From positions 8,719,411 through 8,783,410 of the forward strand of contig NC_087073.1 of NCBI RefSeq assembly GCF_026151205.1: a stretch of 64,000 bases of DNA, read 5' to 3'. This stretch comes from Bolinopsis microptera. Lineage: Eukaryota; Ctenophora; Tentaculata; Lobata; Bolinopsidae. The position numbers were made by a program, and so were the translations under genes. This document shows, piece after piece, positions 13,033 to 28,400 of the stretch (position 1 is the first letter of the stretch; every line of letters starts with the position of its first letter). Below the pieces are notes generated by a model. It searched no databases, had not been told where the DNA came from, and saw only the letters and a list, made by a program, of their open reading frames with translations.

Positions 13033-14199
13033 ATGACTTCTAACCTTCCGTGTTAGTTTAACTACCCCAAACCACCAGGCATTGTCGTGTCAAACTCCCT
13101 CTCTCTCGCAAATTATACGTCACCTATATTATCTCACCACATTTCAAGTACCCATTTTGATGCATTAACTAGATAAGTTATACTTATAGCCGCGTATTCG
13201 AGATAATGTTTCAACTTTGCCAGTGTAGCCCCTTATATATTTATAATTAAGTCAAAATTAGAGATAACGAAAATGGTGTGACGCGCTACTATTTCATTTC
13301 ATTAAAAGTAAGCTGCTTACTGGCTTTAAAAACTTGGGTACTTTGCATCCGTGTCACTGTTATCAGAAACCGCACAATTATGATTTAATAAGTAATCAAA
13401 TAAGGTCATGATTTAAGTAAACCTGTTTGTCTAGATTGTGAAATGCTTTATGGCCCCCTGTCTTGATTGCTCAAGATGAGCTTACACAATACTCAGTGCC
13501 ATTTTTAACACAAGTCAATTGCATTTCTCAAGTCTCCAAATTCATTGCTCGCTATAAGCATTCTACAGCGGTGACGTAACGTCCAGCGCTAATACATTTT
13601 AAAGTGCCATCCAATTTAGTGAACTTATCACAGGACATCGAATTGTTGACAGGAGTTGTCAGAATTGCTAAGAATTTGCTGGAATTTCTCTAGTCGTGTG
13701 ACCCACGTGACCGCAGCTCCGGACTCACGTTGCCCTGTCACGCGACCTGTCTTCTGTTGCTAGCGTCCGGCTCTGTACGGCCTCCTGTCATTCTTCTACA
13801 TAGCTCTCTAGAGGGCGTTGCTCGTCAGATTTTGCTAGGTTTTTCCTTCAGGCCGCTTTTCTTGGGTGAGGTCATAAAGCCAGCTTAAGTCATCCATCTG
13901 CCTGCCTACTTTTCAGTTCTCATTTGAGCATCATCATCAATCAGTTTTGTTCATAAAAGCCTTGTATACATGAGTTATTGAGTTGGACGGTTATTAGTTA
14001 TTTGTTCTTGAGACCTGTCCGCGTATTATTTGCACCTGTCACTGCACAAGCAGTTGATTTCTTGAAAACAAGCCACCTAATTTTCCCAACTTTGAGATTC
14101 AAGTGTTATCTTACACCCGATAATACTTAATTTGTTTTATTAACAAATTTACATTTTTAGAAGTAACGTTACTCTCCTCTTCTCTTGTTACGAAACAAT
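13033..14199. other. Presumed alpha-tubulin 5' region
   Basis: Non-coding. It holds one more E-box (13,704) and GTCATAAAG (about 13,870), which could be a weak TATA element. The sequence from about 13,890 to 14,199 would be 5' UTR if the short ATG exon at 14,200 is right. No independent gene seen. Confidence 0.4.
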
Positions 14200-18346
<4,147 letters not shown>

Positions 18347-18983
18347 ACAGAAAACATGATGACACGAGATCCTGTCACGTGCCGCACGTGATGGTTGAAC
18401 TCCGTTTATGGACCTCCGTTTGTGGACCTTCATAATGAACAATTCCAATGACTCTTATTCTTCTGAAGACTGCGCCGATCTAGCTATCTGCTATCACCTT
18501 GTCTTGCCCCTGCTAAAATGATCAATGAGTTTTTGTCTAGTAAATTTTATGTTGCAATATCTTTCTTAGAAAATTACATGAAATCGAAGTATAAGTAGTT
18601 TTATTTTTCCTAATTCCGTAAACCGGGAGACATTTTTTAAAGAAATAAGATTATCAAAAGGGCAAAATATTCTAGAAATTTAAATTTTTTATAATTCACG
18701 GTACGTGCGATAAAATCAAGTTTGCGTCAGATATTTATGATGCTTATATCATATATTGATGCTTGTTAGTCTTACTCTTACCGAAACCAACACGACGGTA
18801 ACTTCTAATATAACAGTCTAAGTTGTGGAAATCTTCCAAGGCGGGGAAAACAATTCCAGCAGTTTCCACGGGATCCCGTTCAGCCCCTGCCCCTGCCCCT
18901 ATTCGATCTCATCATGTCTAAAATTGACGCTCTGCATGTCGACACGTTGCATTTTCTTTTCGGGCCAGCTCATTAAAGATATA
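18347..18983. other. Alpha-tubulin 3' flank
   Basis: No exon seen. It starts with two overlapping-style E-boxes (18,376 and 18,385) just past the stop codon and later has a short CCCCTG repeat (about 18,885-18,900). A clear AATAAA signal was not found. Confidence 0.5.
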
Positions 18984-19078
18984 TTTGTATCACGTCGTGA
19001 CCCCCATTACTATTAGCGTTTCTACGATACAGAGGTAGCCGCGCACTCGTGCGCGGCGGGTCATACAACGTATGACAA
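18984..19078 (+). repeat. Double-hairpin repeat, copy 1
   Basis: A unit with GTGACCCCCA, then the palindrome GCCGCGCACTCGTGCGCGGC and the palindrome GTCATACAACGTATGAC. The same order recurs at 20,644-20,742, inverted at 20,781-20,880, and in part near 23,283. It is followed at 19,135-19,225 by degenerate GGGTTAG-like repeats. Non-coding. Confidence 0.7.
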
Positions 19079-19719
19079 ATGACAAAGATATATGCAACGT
19101 TCGAGAAACACTAAAATTGGTCCATCCAAGTCTAATTTTAAGTTAGGGTTAATATAGGATTTAGGGTTAGAGTTAAGGTTAGGTTAATATATGAAGGGTT
19201 CCGGTTATGGGTTAGGCAATCAAAGCTTATAAACGGGTGTTATTTGAAGTGGGATAGATCAACATGGGATGGGCTCGCTATAGTGGGATGCACCCGCAAT
19301 GTTCACGTTAACTAGACTTAATGCTTAAAGAGTTGTAATTGTAGCGCGATGCACTATACTGGGCCGGGCCGCGCATCCAATATAAATGCTTCTCGCAACC
19401 GATTCGGTAGATCGACGAGATGCACCACTAGCTGGGCCTCGCCGAGCTGCGAATGATATTGATTGACAATGTGAATCAACTTAAAGTTATTAAAGAGATA
19501 TGCAAATTTAAGCAAGAAGCTCCCCTAATACCTAAAAAAACATTTTTTGCGCTCATATACCACTCAATCTGGGGACTTTGGTTTTTACTAATTCGCTCGC
19601 CCAAAAATTTCACATGTTTTTGTTATTTATGGTTTTAAGCATCTGTACAAAACGGTTTGAGTTTTACATAAACCTTACCTCAACCTGGGGCCGGGACCTC
19701 AGGCTATCAGATCATAATT

Positions 19720-19808
19720 TACCTGAGGACCCCAGGCTATTATGTTCATTAACATTAATATACCAAATATAGATTTGGCGGAATGACAGGCTGAGCGCGG
19801 CCCAGTAA
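19720..19808 (-). mobile_element. 89-bp mini-element, copy 2 (inverted), with 9-bp target duplication
   Basis: Reverse-orientation member of the family at 10,940 and 21,431. It ends GAGCGCGGCCCAGTAA and is flanked by ATCATAATT at 19,711-19,719 and 19,809-19,817. A truncated relative (GACAGGCTGAGCGCGGCCCA) is at about 20,449-20,469. Confidence 0.75.
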
Positions 19809-20655
19809 ATCATAATTAGGGGGTGCACCATAAAAATAAACTTGCTCGGATTTTAAAAATTTTTGTACCATTGTTTTCTAGAGACTGTGAGAATTTTCAC
19901 AATACCAAATTTGTCATACCTTTTTGGAAAGATCAGAGAGTTTCGCCTAGGTGCCATATTTGATGGTGCGCGGCTTTTGGAGCAAAATTAGCTGTAAAAG
20001 TCGCGTAATTTGACCAAATTTGACCAAATTCGTTGATTTTTGTCGTATTATTTGGATATATCTTCAGTTCCTTGAATGAGATCATTCTGAAAATTGGCGA
20101 CGACCTTCCAATAGGACTTTTACAACTGTCCGAAAAATGTGGTGGATATCGGAGTTGACGTAGTGATCAAAATGGGGCAAAATACGCTGCTTTTAGCTAT
20201 AACATAATGTCTGATCACTGATGGTTGGATATGCTTTAAACTTTTCGGACACTTTCCTTGTAAGTCTATGAGTAAGCTTACCAATTTTTGTTGCAATCGG
20301 AGGTCGGGAAGGATACCTAATATCTATTTGTTTGAAGAAAATTGTGCTGGCCGAAATTAGCGCTAAAAAACCATCCTACAGTCGGCACGCGCGGCTCACT
20401 GTTGATGGCGCACTACCTATCATAATCATAAACATATGAGAGAAATGACAGGCTGAGCGCGGCCCAGTGATAACATAAACCTTGACCATTGTTTTCACAT
20501 AGCCATGTGCCTACGCGTACTGCAAGCGAGAGGGCTCTGGTTAGAGCAAACCATTGTTAACGATCTGGCCCGGCGCGCGCTAATTCGTAGCTCGTGCCGT
20601 CGGGCACGAGAAGAAAGCGGCGCGCGCTACTTCGAAGAAATTTGTATCACGTGGT

Positions 20656-20868
20656 GACCCCCACGGTCGCTTCACTATAGTCTTCGACTATACAGGGGGA
20701 GCCGCGCACTTCGTGCGCGGCGGGTCATACAACGTATGACAAGAAGACATTTAGACCAGTAACATCCGTCAACATAAACCTTGTCATACGTTGTATGACC
20801 CGCCGCGCACGAGTGCGCGGCTCCCCCTGTATCGTAGAAACTCTATAGTGAAGCGACAGTGGGGGTCC
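20656..20868. repeat. Long inverted repeat made of two opposed double-hairpin units
   Basis: Arms of about 87 bp (20,656-20,742 and 20,781-20,868) are near-perfect inverse copies around a 38-nt spacer. Each arm carries the GCCGCGCAC hairpin and the GTCATAC palindrome. Such a structure can extrude as a cruciform. Non-coding. Confidence 0.8.
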
Positions 20869-20879
20869 AGGGAAGCATT

Positions 20880-21022
20880 TAATTACCCTACGTCAAGGGG
20901 GGTAAATGTAATTCGGAATCAGCGTCCAAAAATACACCGATTTAGATCAATCTCATACCCAAAGGGCCTTTTCACAAGAATTTTCTTAAAATTTGGGCGA
21001 GCGATTTAGTAGGAGCGGGGGA
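20880..21022 (+). repeat. Dispersed repeat, first copy (second at 23,850-23,988)
   Basis: Both copies share ATTCGGAATCAGCGTCCAAA, then GGCCTTTTCACAAGA and ATTTGGGCGAGCGA, in the same order and orientation about 2.97 kb apart. Related ends (CTAATTCGCTCG) occur near 19,590 and 23,443. This is probably an old non-autonomous transposon; its boundaries are uncertain. Confidence 0.65.
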
Positions 21023-21151
21023 CCCCAGCTATTGAATCGTATGACGCCCAAATTTTTTCATGGAAAGATAATAATGATCTGAGTTTCGTCTTAATGCATA
21101 TTTAATGACTTGTCCGTTGTGCGCGGCGCTTTTTTAAAGCTTCCTGAGCTG

Positions 21152-23045
21152 GGTAACGTAGTCGTAACACCACTATAGGTTTATCCAGATCTGCCAAATT
21201 CCTAGGAGTGACCCTCGACAGCAAGCTCAATTTCAATGAACATATCACCAATACCACCAAAAAAGCTACGGCATCCCTTATGCATCCCTTGGGGTATGAG
21301 CCCCATAACATGCAAATGGATGTACACCGCTGTCATCAGTTCTATTCTATCATACTGCTGTAGTATATGGATTAGGGCTACCCAAACAGACACCAACGCG
21401 AGGAAGTCCAAACGAGTTCAGGCATTGGCATTACTGGGCCGCGCTCAGCCTGTCATTCCGCCAAATCTATATATATATATATGTTAATGAACATAATAGC
21501 CTGGGGTCCTCAGGTAAGCATTGGCATTGAGAATGATGTCTGGTGCCATGCCTAGTACTCCCTTCATCGCACTGAACCACCTCACTAACATTTCAGATAT
21601 CATACTTTTCTTGAGAGGTGAAGCAGCAAAGGGCACTGCCAGGCTTCAAGCCTATGGTAGCTTAACCCTCGAAACTATCGCCCCCAGAAAAGGTACCATC
21701 ACAACTCACACCACTATCAACAAACAATTCATGGTAGACCTCAACATACCACCCAAAGCAGAGAGACCTATTTATACCAACCATGATGCTTGAACGACGC
21801 TTCACGGTCACCACTCCTGGAGCTGACAACATTGAATATAGAGGCTCACTCTAAAACACCATCGACAACATCCCCGGTGAAACCATCACCTGCTACACAG
21901 ACGGGTCACGCACAGACTCAGGTAGCGGGGCTGGTTATATTATCACCACTGACAACAACAACACTACACTATAGGAAAGATCATTCAAGCTTCCCGATTA
22001 TTGTACCGTTTATCAAACAGAACTCACTGCCATCATCGAAGCTTGTAAATATCTCTCAACTTATACCAACACACACATCATCATATGGTCAGACAGTCTC
22101 TCCTCTATTCAAGCTATATCATCACCCTCAACGAGGAGTAGAACTACTATATAGACTGTTACGACACCCTCAATACACTCGGATCCACTAACACCTTAGA
22201 GATCAGATGGATAGCTGCACACATCAGATTGTGGGGTAATGAAAAAGCAGACGAGCTGGCCAAAAATGGCACAGCCAGTGAATCCACTTTGAATTGCCCA
22301 ATTCCACAATCTTACATCAAACGCCTGCAGCCTGATCGACGACAAAGCCACCAAACTTAATCAAGAATCATGGATTACTGATGGTCCTAGACACACTAAA
22401 CTGACACTTGGACACAAAAACATCAACATCATCAAAAATCTCAACACTACATTCAGTATTAGTAACAACAGACAAAATTACAGAACTGCAGTGCACCTCA
22501 TCACGGGACATTGTGGCCTCAACAAATACCTACACACCATTCGCAAATCAGACACAAGTGCAAGTGCTTGTCCTAAATGCGGCGACGAAGAGGAGACTGT
22601 CTTACACTTTCTCGGACAGTGCCCGGCTATTGCTCAAATAAGAGGTGAATATTTTCGGGACTACTACCTCTCTGTCAATGACATATTCGACAACCAACAC
22701 ATCTCCACCATCGTCAACTTTGCAAACCACATTAAACGCTTAATGGTGCCAGAGGAGTTGGACCAGACCGGTGTAACAATAACATAGCGACTACTCAAAC
22801 GCCGTCTTATGTCTTAGTTCGCGTCTCTCTTCCACACTCAACCACCATTTAAGCGTTCATCTATGACACACCCCACAACACTTACCAATACCATCATCCT
22901 TGATTACACATCATCATTCCACCGGCATCCTCCCACAGGACTGCCATACCCCAGAGGTAGGCAAAGCATCCATATGCTATCATGTATCAGTATCCTCTCG
23001 TAGGCCAACCAGGCCCAGCCTCTCTTAAAAAAATTGTTTTTAAAA
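21152..23045 (+). pseudogene. Decayed non-LTR retrotransposon (I/Jockey-like, with RNase H), 5'-truncated
   Basis: Only the 3' half of a LINE polyprotein remains, split by frameshifts. In order: RT thumb remnant KFLGVTLDSKLNFNEHI (about 21,190), RALALRMMSGA-type helix interrupted by an inserted mini-element, RNase H start TCYTDGSRTDSGSGAG (about 21,890), RNase H end WIAAHIRLWGNEKADELA (about 22,210), and a zinc-knuckle region ending CPKCGDEEETVLHFLGQCP (about 22,570-22,625). The 16-mer AAAGCTTCCTGAGCTG flanks the insertion (21,136-21,151 and 23,046-23,061), with an A/T-rich tail before the second copy, fitting target-primed integration. Not functional. Confidence 0.8.
21431..21517 (+). mobile_element. 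87-bp mini-element, copy 3, inserted in the dead LINE
   Basis: It starts TTACTGGGCCGCGCTCAGCC and ends TCCTCAGGTAA, and is flanked by GCATTGGCA at 21,422-21,430 and 21,518-21,526. Removing the element and one 9-mer joins the LINE frame as RVQALALRMMSGAMPS, a normal LINE motif. This fixes both borders to the base and shows that it inserted after the LINE. Confidence 0.88.
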
Positions 23046-23569
23046 AAAGCTTCCTGAGCTGAACTTGAGAGAAGCGAGCAATAGACTAGCAAGCTAGGTA
23101 AAACTAAAAGCAAGTTGAAGTACAAAGTAGTTATACTTATACACTTATAGTGTATTTAGGAGGTGCATGCGATTAAATTAAACTTTCTCGGATTGCCAAA
23201 ATGTTTGTACCACTACCATCGTTTTCTAGACGATGGTAGTACTAGTAGTCTTTTCTGTGAGCTTTTTTGTCTCACGTTGTACTTCAACTTGTAGACCCGC
23301 CGCGCACGAATGCACGGCTGTATTATATGGTATGTATTATATGGTGTATCGTGACTTTTGCCCCGATACTACTACTAGTGAAACTGAAACGACAATGGAA
23401 GTCACAACGTGCAATATTAATACAAGTGTATTGCGCTTTTACTAATTCGCTCGACTTAAAATTATCACGTGACTTTGGTTTTCATGGTTTTGCGGCCAAA
23501 CGGAACGGTTTTAGTTTTACACAAACCCTAAATCTAATCGGCTAATCCTGCAACCCTAACCCCCAAGCT

Positions 23570-23612
23570 ATCCATTATATATAATCCATTATATATAATC
23601 CATTATATATTA
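23570..23612. repeat. Tandem repeat of CCATTATATATAAT
   Basis: Three units of a 14-bp AT-rich sequence set between CCCTAACC-like stretches (about 23,553 and 23,614). Confidence 0.8.
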
Positions 23613-23849
23613 ACCCTAACCACAACTTGACACACGAAGCGCGCGGCGGCCTTTATCTCCGGTCAGCCGACGGGGGCGACCTAACCGGAGTGCACGCTTC
23701 GCGTGCACGAGAGGTGTACAATTACAACGTGTAGCAAACCACAACCCTAGGCCTAACCCTAACCAGAGCACTAGACAACATAATTCGTGTTTAACTAGCC
23801 TGTCACGTGACCAAAACAATTTTTGCCCATAACTCTCCATGGAAGCATT

Positions 23850-23988
23850 TTTACCCCACGTCATGGGGGTGATTCGGAATCAGCGTCCAAAAATACATTA
23901 ATTTAGCTTAATTACCCTCAGGTAAAGGCCTTTTCACAAGATTTTTTTTAATTTGGGCGAGCGAATTAGTGGGAGCGCTAAAAGTGGC
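23850..23988 (+). repeat. Dispersed repeat, second copy
   Basis: Second copy of the repeat at 20,880-21,022, in the same orientation, including the GCGTCCAAAAATACA block and the ending GGGCGAGCGAATTAGTGGGA. Between 23,062 and this copy I see no gene, only hairpins such as GTGCACGCTTCGCGTGCAC (about 23,692-23,710). Confidence 0.65.
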
Positions 23989-24053
23989 CCTACAAATTCA
24001 TATGTCGCATGATTAAATGTACAGCAATTTATATTGTATTGTGCGATATAAAA

Positions 24054-24209
24054 GGGACCTTCACATATTATGTACCCACTAATTGGCCATTTTTAGACCC
24101 CATTAACATATAACATTATAACTGTAATGAAAAAAATGATATAAAACGTAATCGTTTCGGAGACCCCTCCCTTTTCTTCAGTGACGAAAGAAATATGTGA
24201 ATGGCCCCT
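24054..24209. mobile_element. MITE-like element, TTCACATATTA family, divergent copy
   Basis: Outer inverted repeats GGGACCTTCACATATTA and AATATGTGAATGGCCCC. Ends and length (about 156 bp) resemble the copies at 26,514 and 27,961. Non-coding. Confidence 0.55.
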
Positions 24210-25371
24210 ATACCATATACCAACATTCACTGTGAGAGGTAAACATTAATAATAAAACTGTGTTGAATTGGTAACATTTTATAATGAGATACAGCATTGT
24301 CGGGTAAAAATTTTAAAAACGGAAACAACCCCAACACTACTAGAGTATTCCTGAAGTTAACAGAACAGTATAAAAGTAAAACAGCGAGATCGTATATTCA
24401 ACTAGTTACAGCGAGACTTGCTCAGATAACGACTGAAGCAGGCACACAACGTCTGAAAACGTAGGGTTCTTTTCAAAATTCAAATTCGATAAAGAGGATT
24501 AATTTATTAGGAAACCCTCCAATTAGGATTCGACTCACTTAGAGATGGACTTTGGATATTATCCACAATGTTAATTAATGAATAAAGAAAATGTGGTTGT
24601 TACGCCCGTTACATAAAAACATTTCGATTTTAGAGTTACCATGATTGAATGAAAGGACGTGCTGAGAATATCGATTAATAACAATTATAAAATAATCAAA
24701 TGTTCATAATTTATTCAAGTTATCCATCAATTCATGCGGTCAAGAATTTGAAGGTAGTCAGTCAGCAAAAGATATTGCAATCAATTCCTAAAAGCTTTTT
24801 TAAGAGTGAAAAATATTAAGATTGTATAGGGCTAATGTGTGCCTATCGGTTGAAGCTGAGATAGTAGAACAAGAAGAAGCGGTAAAAGGAACATGATTGG
24901 TAAGCATTCAAGTTTGGGCTCTTTGGCTTATTCCAAAACAAATTGACTTCTGTCAACTTTGCATATTACGGATCATGGCCCCATTTATCTCTACAGTTCT
25001 TAATTAACAGATATATATTTTAATTTGTAATAATTTCCTAACTTTCTACTATTCGTTAACTACCGATGAACACACATACAGGTAATACACATATCAACAT
25101 ACGTCAAAGCAAGATAGTGTTTCTTAAAAACATGTCTTAATTGATTGCCCTTAATAACCGAAAATAATTACAATCAAACTGAGATTTATACAAAACTTGA
25201 AATAAATTAATTAAGAATTATAATATCTGAAATATCCTCTATTCCTGCACATTTTATTATTGCTATCGAGCCACGATAGATTAAATCGTCTGACACGACC
25301 ATTTAGCCAACATCTTTTAAACTTGAAACAATATTTTACAGTCCGATTTGAGGTCCCTGAAATAGTGGTGC
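24210..25371. other. 3' flank of the Bcl-2 family gene
   Basis: AT-rich, with no exon seen. On the minus strand it holds a likely polyadenylation signal AATAAA at 25,258-25,253, about 170 nt past the stop codon of the gene at 25,428. Confidence 0.5.
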
Positions 25372-25379
25372 CAACATAC

Positions 25380-25410
25380 GGCGGTATCTAGATACTATCT
25401 AGATACCGCC
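25380..25410. repeat. 31-bp perfect palindrome flanked by an 8-bp direct repeat
   Basis: Arms GGCGGTATCTAGATA and TATCTAGATACCGCC are perfect reverse complements around one C. CAACATAC lies immediately on both sides (25,372-25,379 and 25,411-25,418). It sits in the predicted 3' UTR, 18 nt past the stop codon of the Bcl-2 family gene. Eight-base duplications are typical of hAT insertions, so this may be a minimal element or a footprint. Confidence 0.85.
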
Positions 25411-25427
25411 CAACATACACCCGCGTG

Positions 25428-28400
25428 CTACTTGTACCTCCAAACAACAGCACCAACATTCACCGCTGTAACCACCACAACAAACCCGACTAACAGGTGT
25501 AACCGGTTCACGTTCCACTGGCGAGCCTGCTCCGTGTACTGTTTCACTTCGTCCAGGAAACCGTTCTGGGAATATGTCAAGTTATTTCATGACAAAACGG
25601 TGACGTTAGTAAAATATAATATTATAATTTGTTTGACGAGAATGATACAGGGAGAAAAGTAATGCTTTGTGTAACCGTGCAGCCGAGAAAATATCAGCAG
25701 TAATCTAAAATCTGAATTCCGGGCTTATAATTCGTATTCAGAATAGTTTAGAGATCAAACCGAAAGAATGCCAGCAGTAGTCTGATCTCTGAATTGTGGT
25801 CTTTATGATTTTATATGAAAAAATCTAGAGATCATAACGAATAATGATCCCATGCCATGCTAACAGGACACTGTGAACGTCAGTAGTTTCTACTGATTTC
25901 TATCATTTAAATTTCGGCCATTAACAGGAAACTTACATTAATTTCTTTTGCAACTTTGAACCCTGCCTAACCAAGTTATAGCACGATTTGAAAACTCATT
26001 CTGAAATTGCGGTCTCGATCTAGGCCTCAGAATATTCAGGCATATTAGCCACTAATCCCGCACAGTACAGTAATAAACATAATTTTAAAGCAGTTATGTT
26101 GTTAGTAATACAACCAGCGTGAATAGCAGATTCAGACCATATTCCAACCATCTCGTAGCTTATAAAAGCGGGGAGTCATAGATATCAACCGAATTAACTA
26201 ACACACAGTGCAGTAAAAATATCTATTTTACTCCGTTCCGGTAAGGCTCACCGAGGCTTATAAAATGCTGATACCTGTTCAGTTAGCAGATAAATGCTCA
26301 CAGGAGAGGATCAGGAGATAAACTCAAATAATTAGCAAGCAGAGAAAATTGTTGGTAAGACTTACCCATCCTCCAATAGATTTAATCCAGGCGACCACGT
26401 AATCTTTAATGTACTTAATGATACTGGACATTATCTGTCGACATATGTCTTCTGCGTTTTCAATTCCGTTGTTGACGAGATGGCTTATGTACCTGAAAGA
26501 TTAAGTTCAATATGGGGTAGTTAGCATATTACGTAATCACTGAGGGAGAGGGAGGGGTTTCTAAATGACTCCGCTAGTGTAATTTTATACACTAGTGTAA
26601 AATCGATTACGGAGGGAGAGGCCAATTTTTTAAATTCGCCGAAAAGCGATTACGTAATATATGAACCGTGACCGACCCCTATATCGGATAGATTGAGCAC
26701 TGTCTCGTATTAAGAAAACGATAATTTCGTTCACTGCCTTAAATTTTCCTCGATTTTCTACTTTAGTAGAAGAGTTGTCTGAAGGGGAGTTCAGCTAATC
26801 AGCTAATCACATGAGCATGTTCGGATGTGAATTTGCAATTTAGAGGATCTAATTAGAGATGTTTGATGTGCGTTTCAATTTCATTGTCTTCGAATTATCG
26901 CTCGATACAATAATTTCACTGGCAAAGCGTCCTGATTCGATCTAACTAGAAGTTGGTAAAGTATACTGGTATGGCTGGCTGAGTATGTGAGCTGAGTGTA
27001 TAAAATCTGATCGAATCACACAATCCGAAGCCATAATAAAATAAACGTACGTGAAATCGCAATAATCGCGTTGCGCGCCACGTTTTCGACTTGGCAAACT
27101 GTGCCAAAACGAAGGCCAAACAGTCAAATTTTAGTACAAACGATTATCGATGCTGTACTTGTCCAGGCATGCTACGAGACAAGCGTCACGATATCTCAAT
27201 GACACAGACTTGTCGCTCTTACCATGGACCATGTATGCTCACTGATCAAGTCAGAGAGCTCGGGGCTCAGTGCTCTAACAAACGAGCTTGTAATGGAGTG
27301 GATGATGTCAGGGCTATATTGGTGGAGGTCTGCTAATTACGTGGCGTCTTTTAGACAAGTTCCAGTTACACGTGTGTACCTGGACGTTGTATTTAAACAA
27401 GGTGTATGATCTAAGTATATGTTGCATCCAGTGAACAGGGAGGAGCTGGTAAACTACTCAAATACGCAGACAAGAAGGGTGTCTGTGAGTTGCACTGCGA
27501 TGTTTTAACACCCAATATCAGCTTGCGGGAGAACCGGTAGTAGTACTTCCCGTGCTCGTCACTCTGGCCTTGTTGTGGTGTTGCCTGGGTATTTAACACG
27601 ACCTGACACGGGGTTTACTTTTGTTTTGAAACATGAGACAACTCGTGATAATGATGTTTGATGTCGAGTTCACAATCATATGATCAAACATAGATGCGTG
27701 CCAAAAACTCAGACTATGGTATGAATTGTTTTACCAAGGAACATTTTAAAGTACAGTTTTGGAGTTTACGTTTGGCCAAAACAATGTTTTAACACTTGAC
27801 AGAACAGCTAGTTGTAAACAAGTTGGTAAAAGTTAACACGAGATATCAGCCAGAATGCATTCGAATGGCCTTGTTACTCGCACTAGAGTTTGCAATTACT
27901 CCTGAAAAATGTGATCACCATTCCTGTAGCTGTGCCAAAAATGTGTATGTATACAGTATAAGGGGTTCACACTTCACATATAACGTAATCAGCCGAAGGG
28001 GGAGGGGGGTTTTCAAATGATTACGCTAGTGTAATTTTGACACAATAGCTAACTGATTACGGAGGGGGGAGGGGGGGTTAAAAATTGTCCAAAAAGTGAT
28101 TACGTAATAATATGTGAACGACCCCTAACAGTATAAAGAGTAATTATCTTGTAGGACCTATTTGCATATATATCTAGTATACGTTATTCTTCATAGTGGA
28201 GAGCGAGATTGTAATTGATGTAAAGTGTAGGCACAGTACTATAGTAGACCAGTAGATGTAACATATATGTAAAGTATATTTAAATTAGATGTTAAGTAGA
28301 TGTAAAGTAGATTTAAAGTGTAGGGGCATGTAACTGAACAATTCCTTGCTCATACCAACACCTGACCTATAATTATCATCCATCAAATAACCACCCCATT

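Noticed and set aside
19135-19225. GGGTTAG-like stretch as an interstitial telomere
   Set aside because: Only scattered, degenerate hexamers interrupted by other sequence; not a tandem telomeric array.
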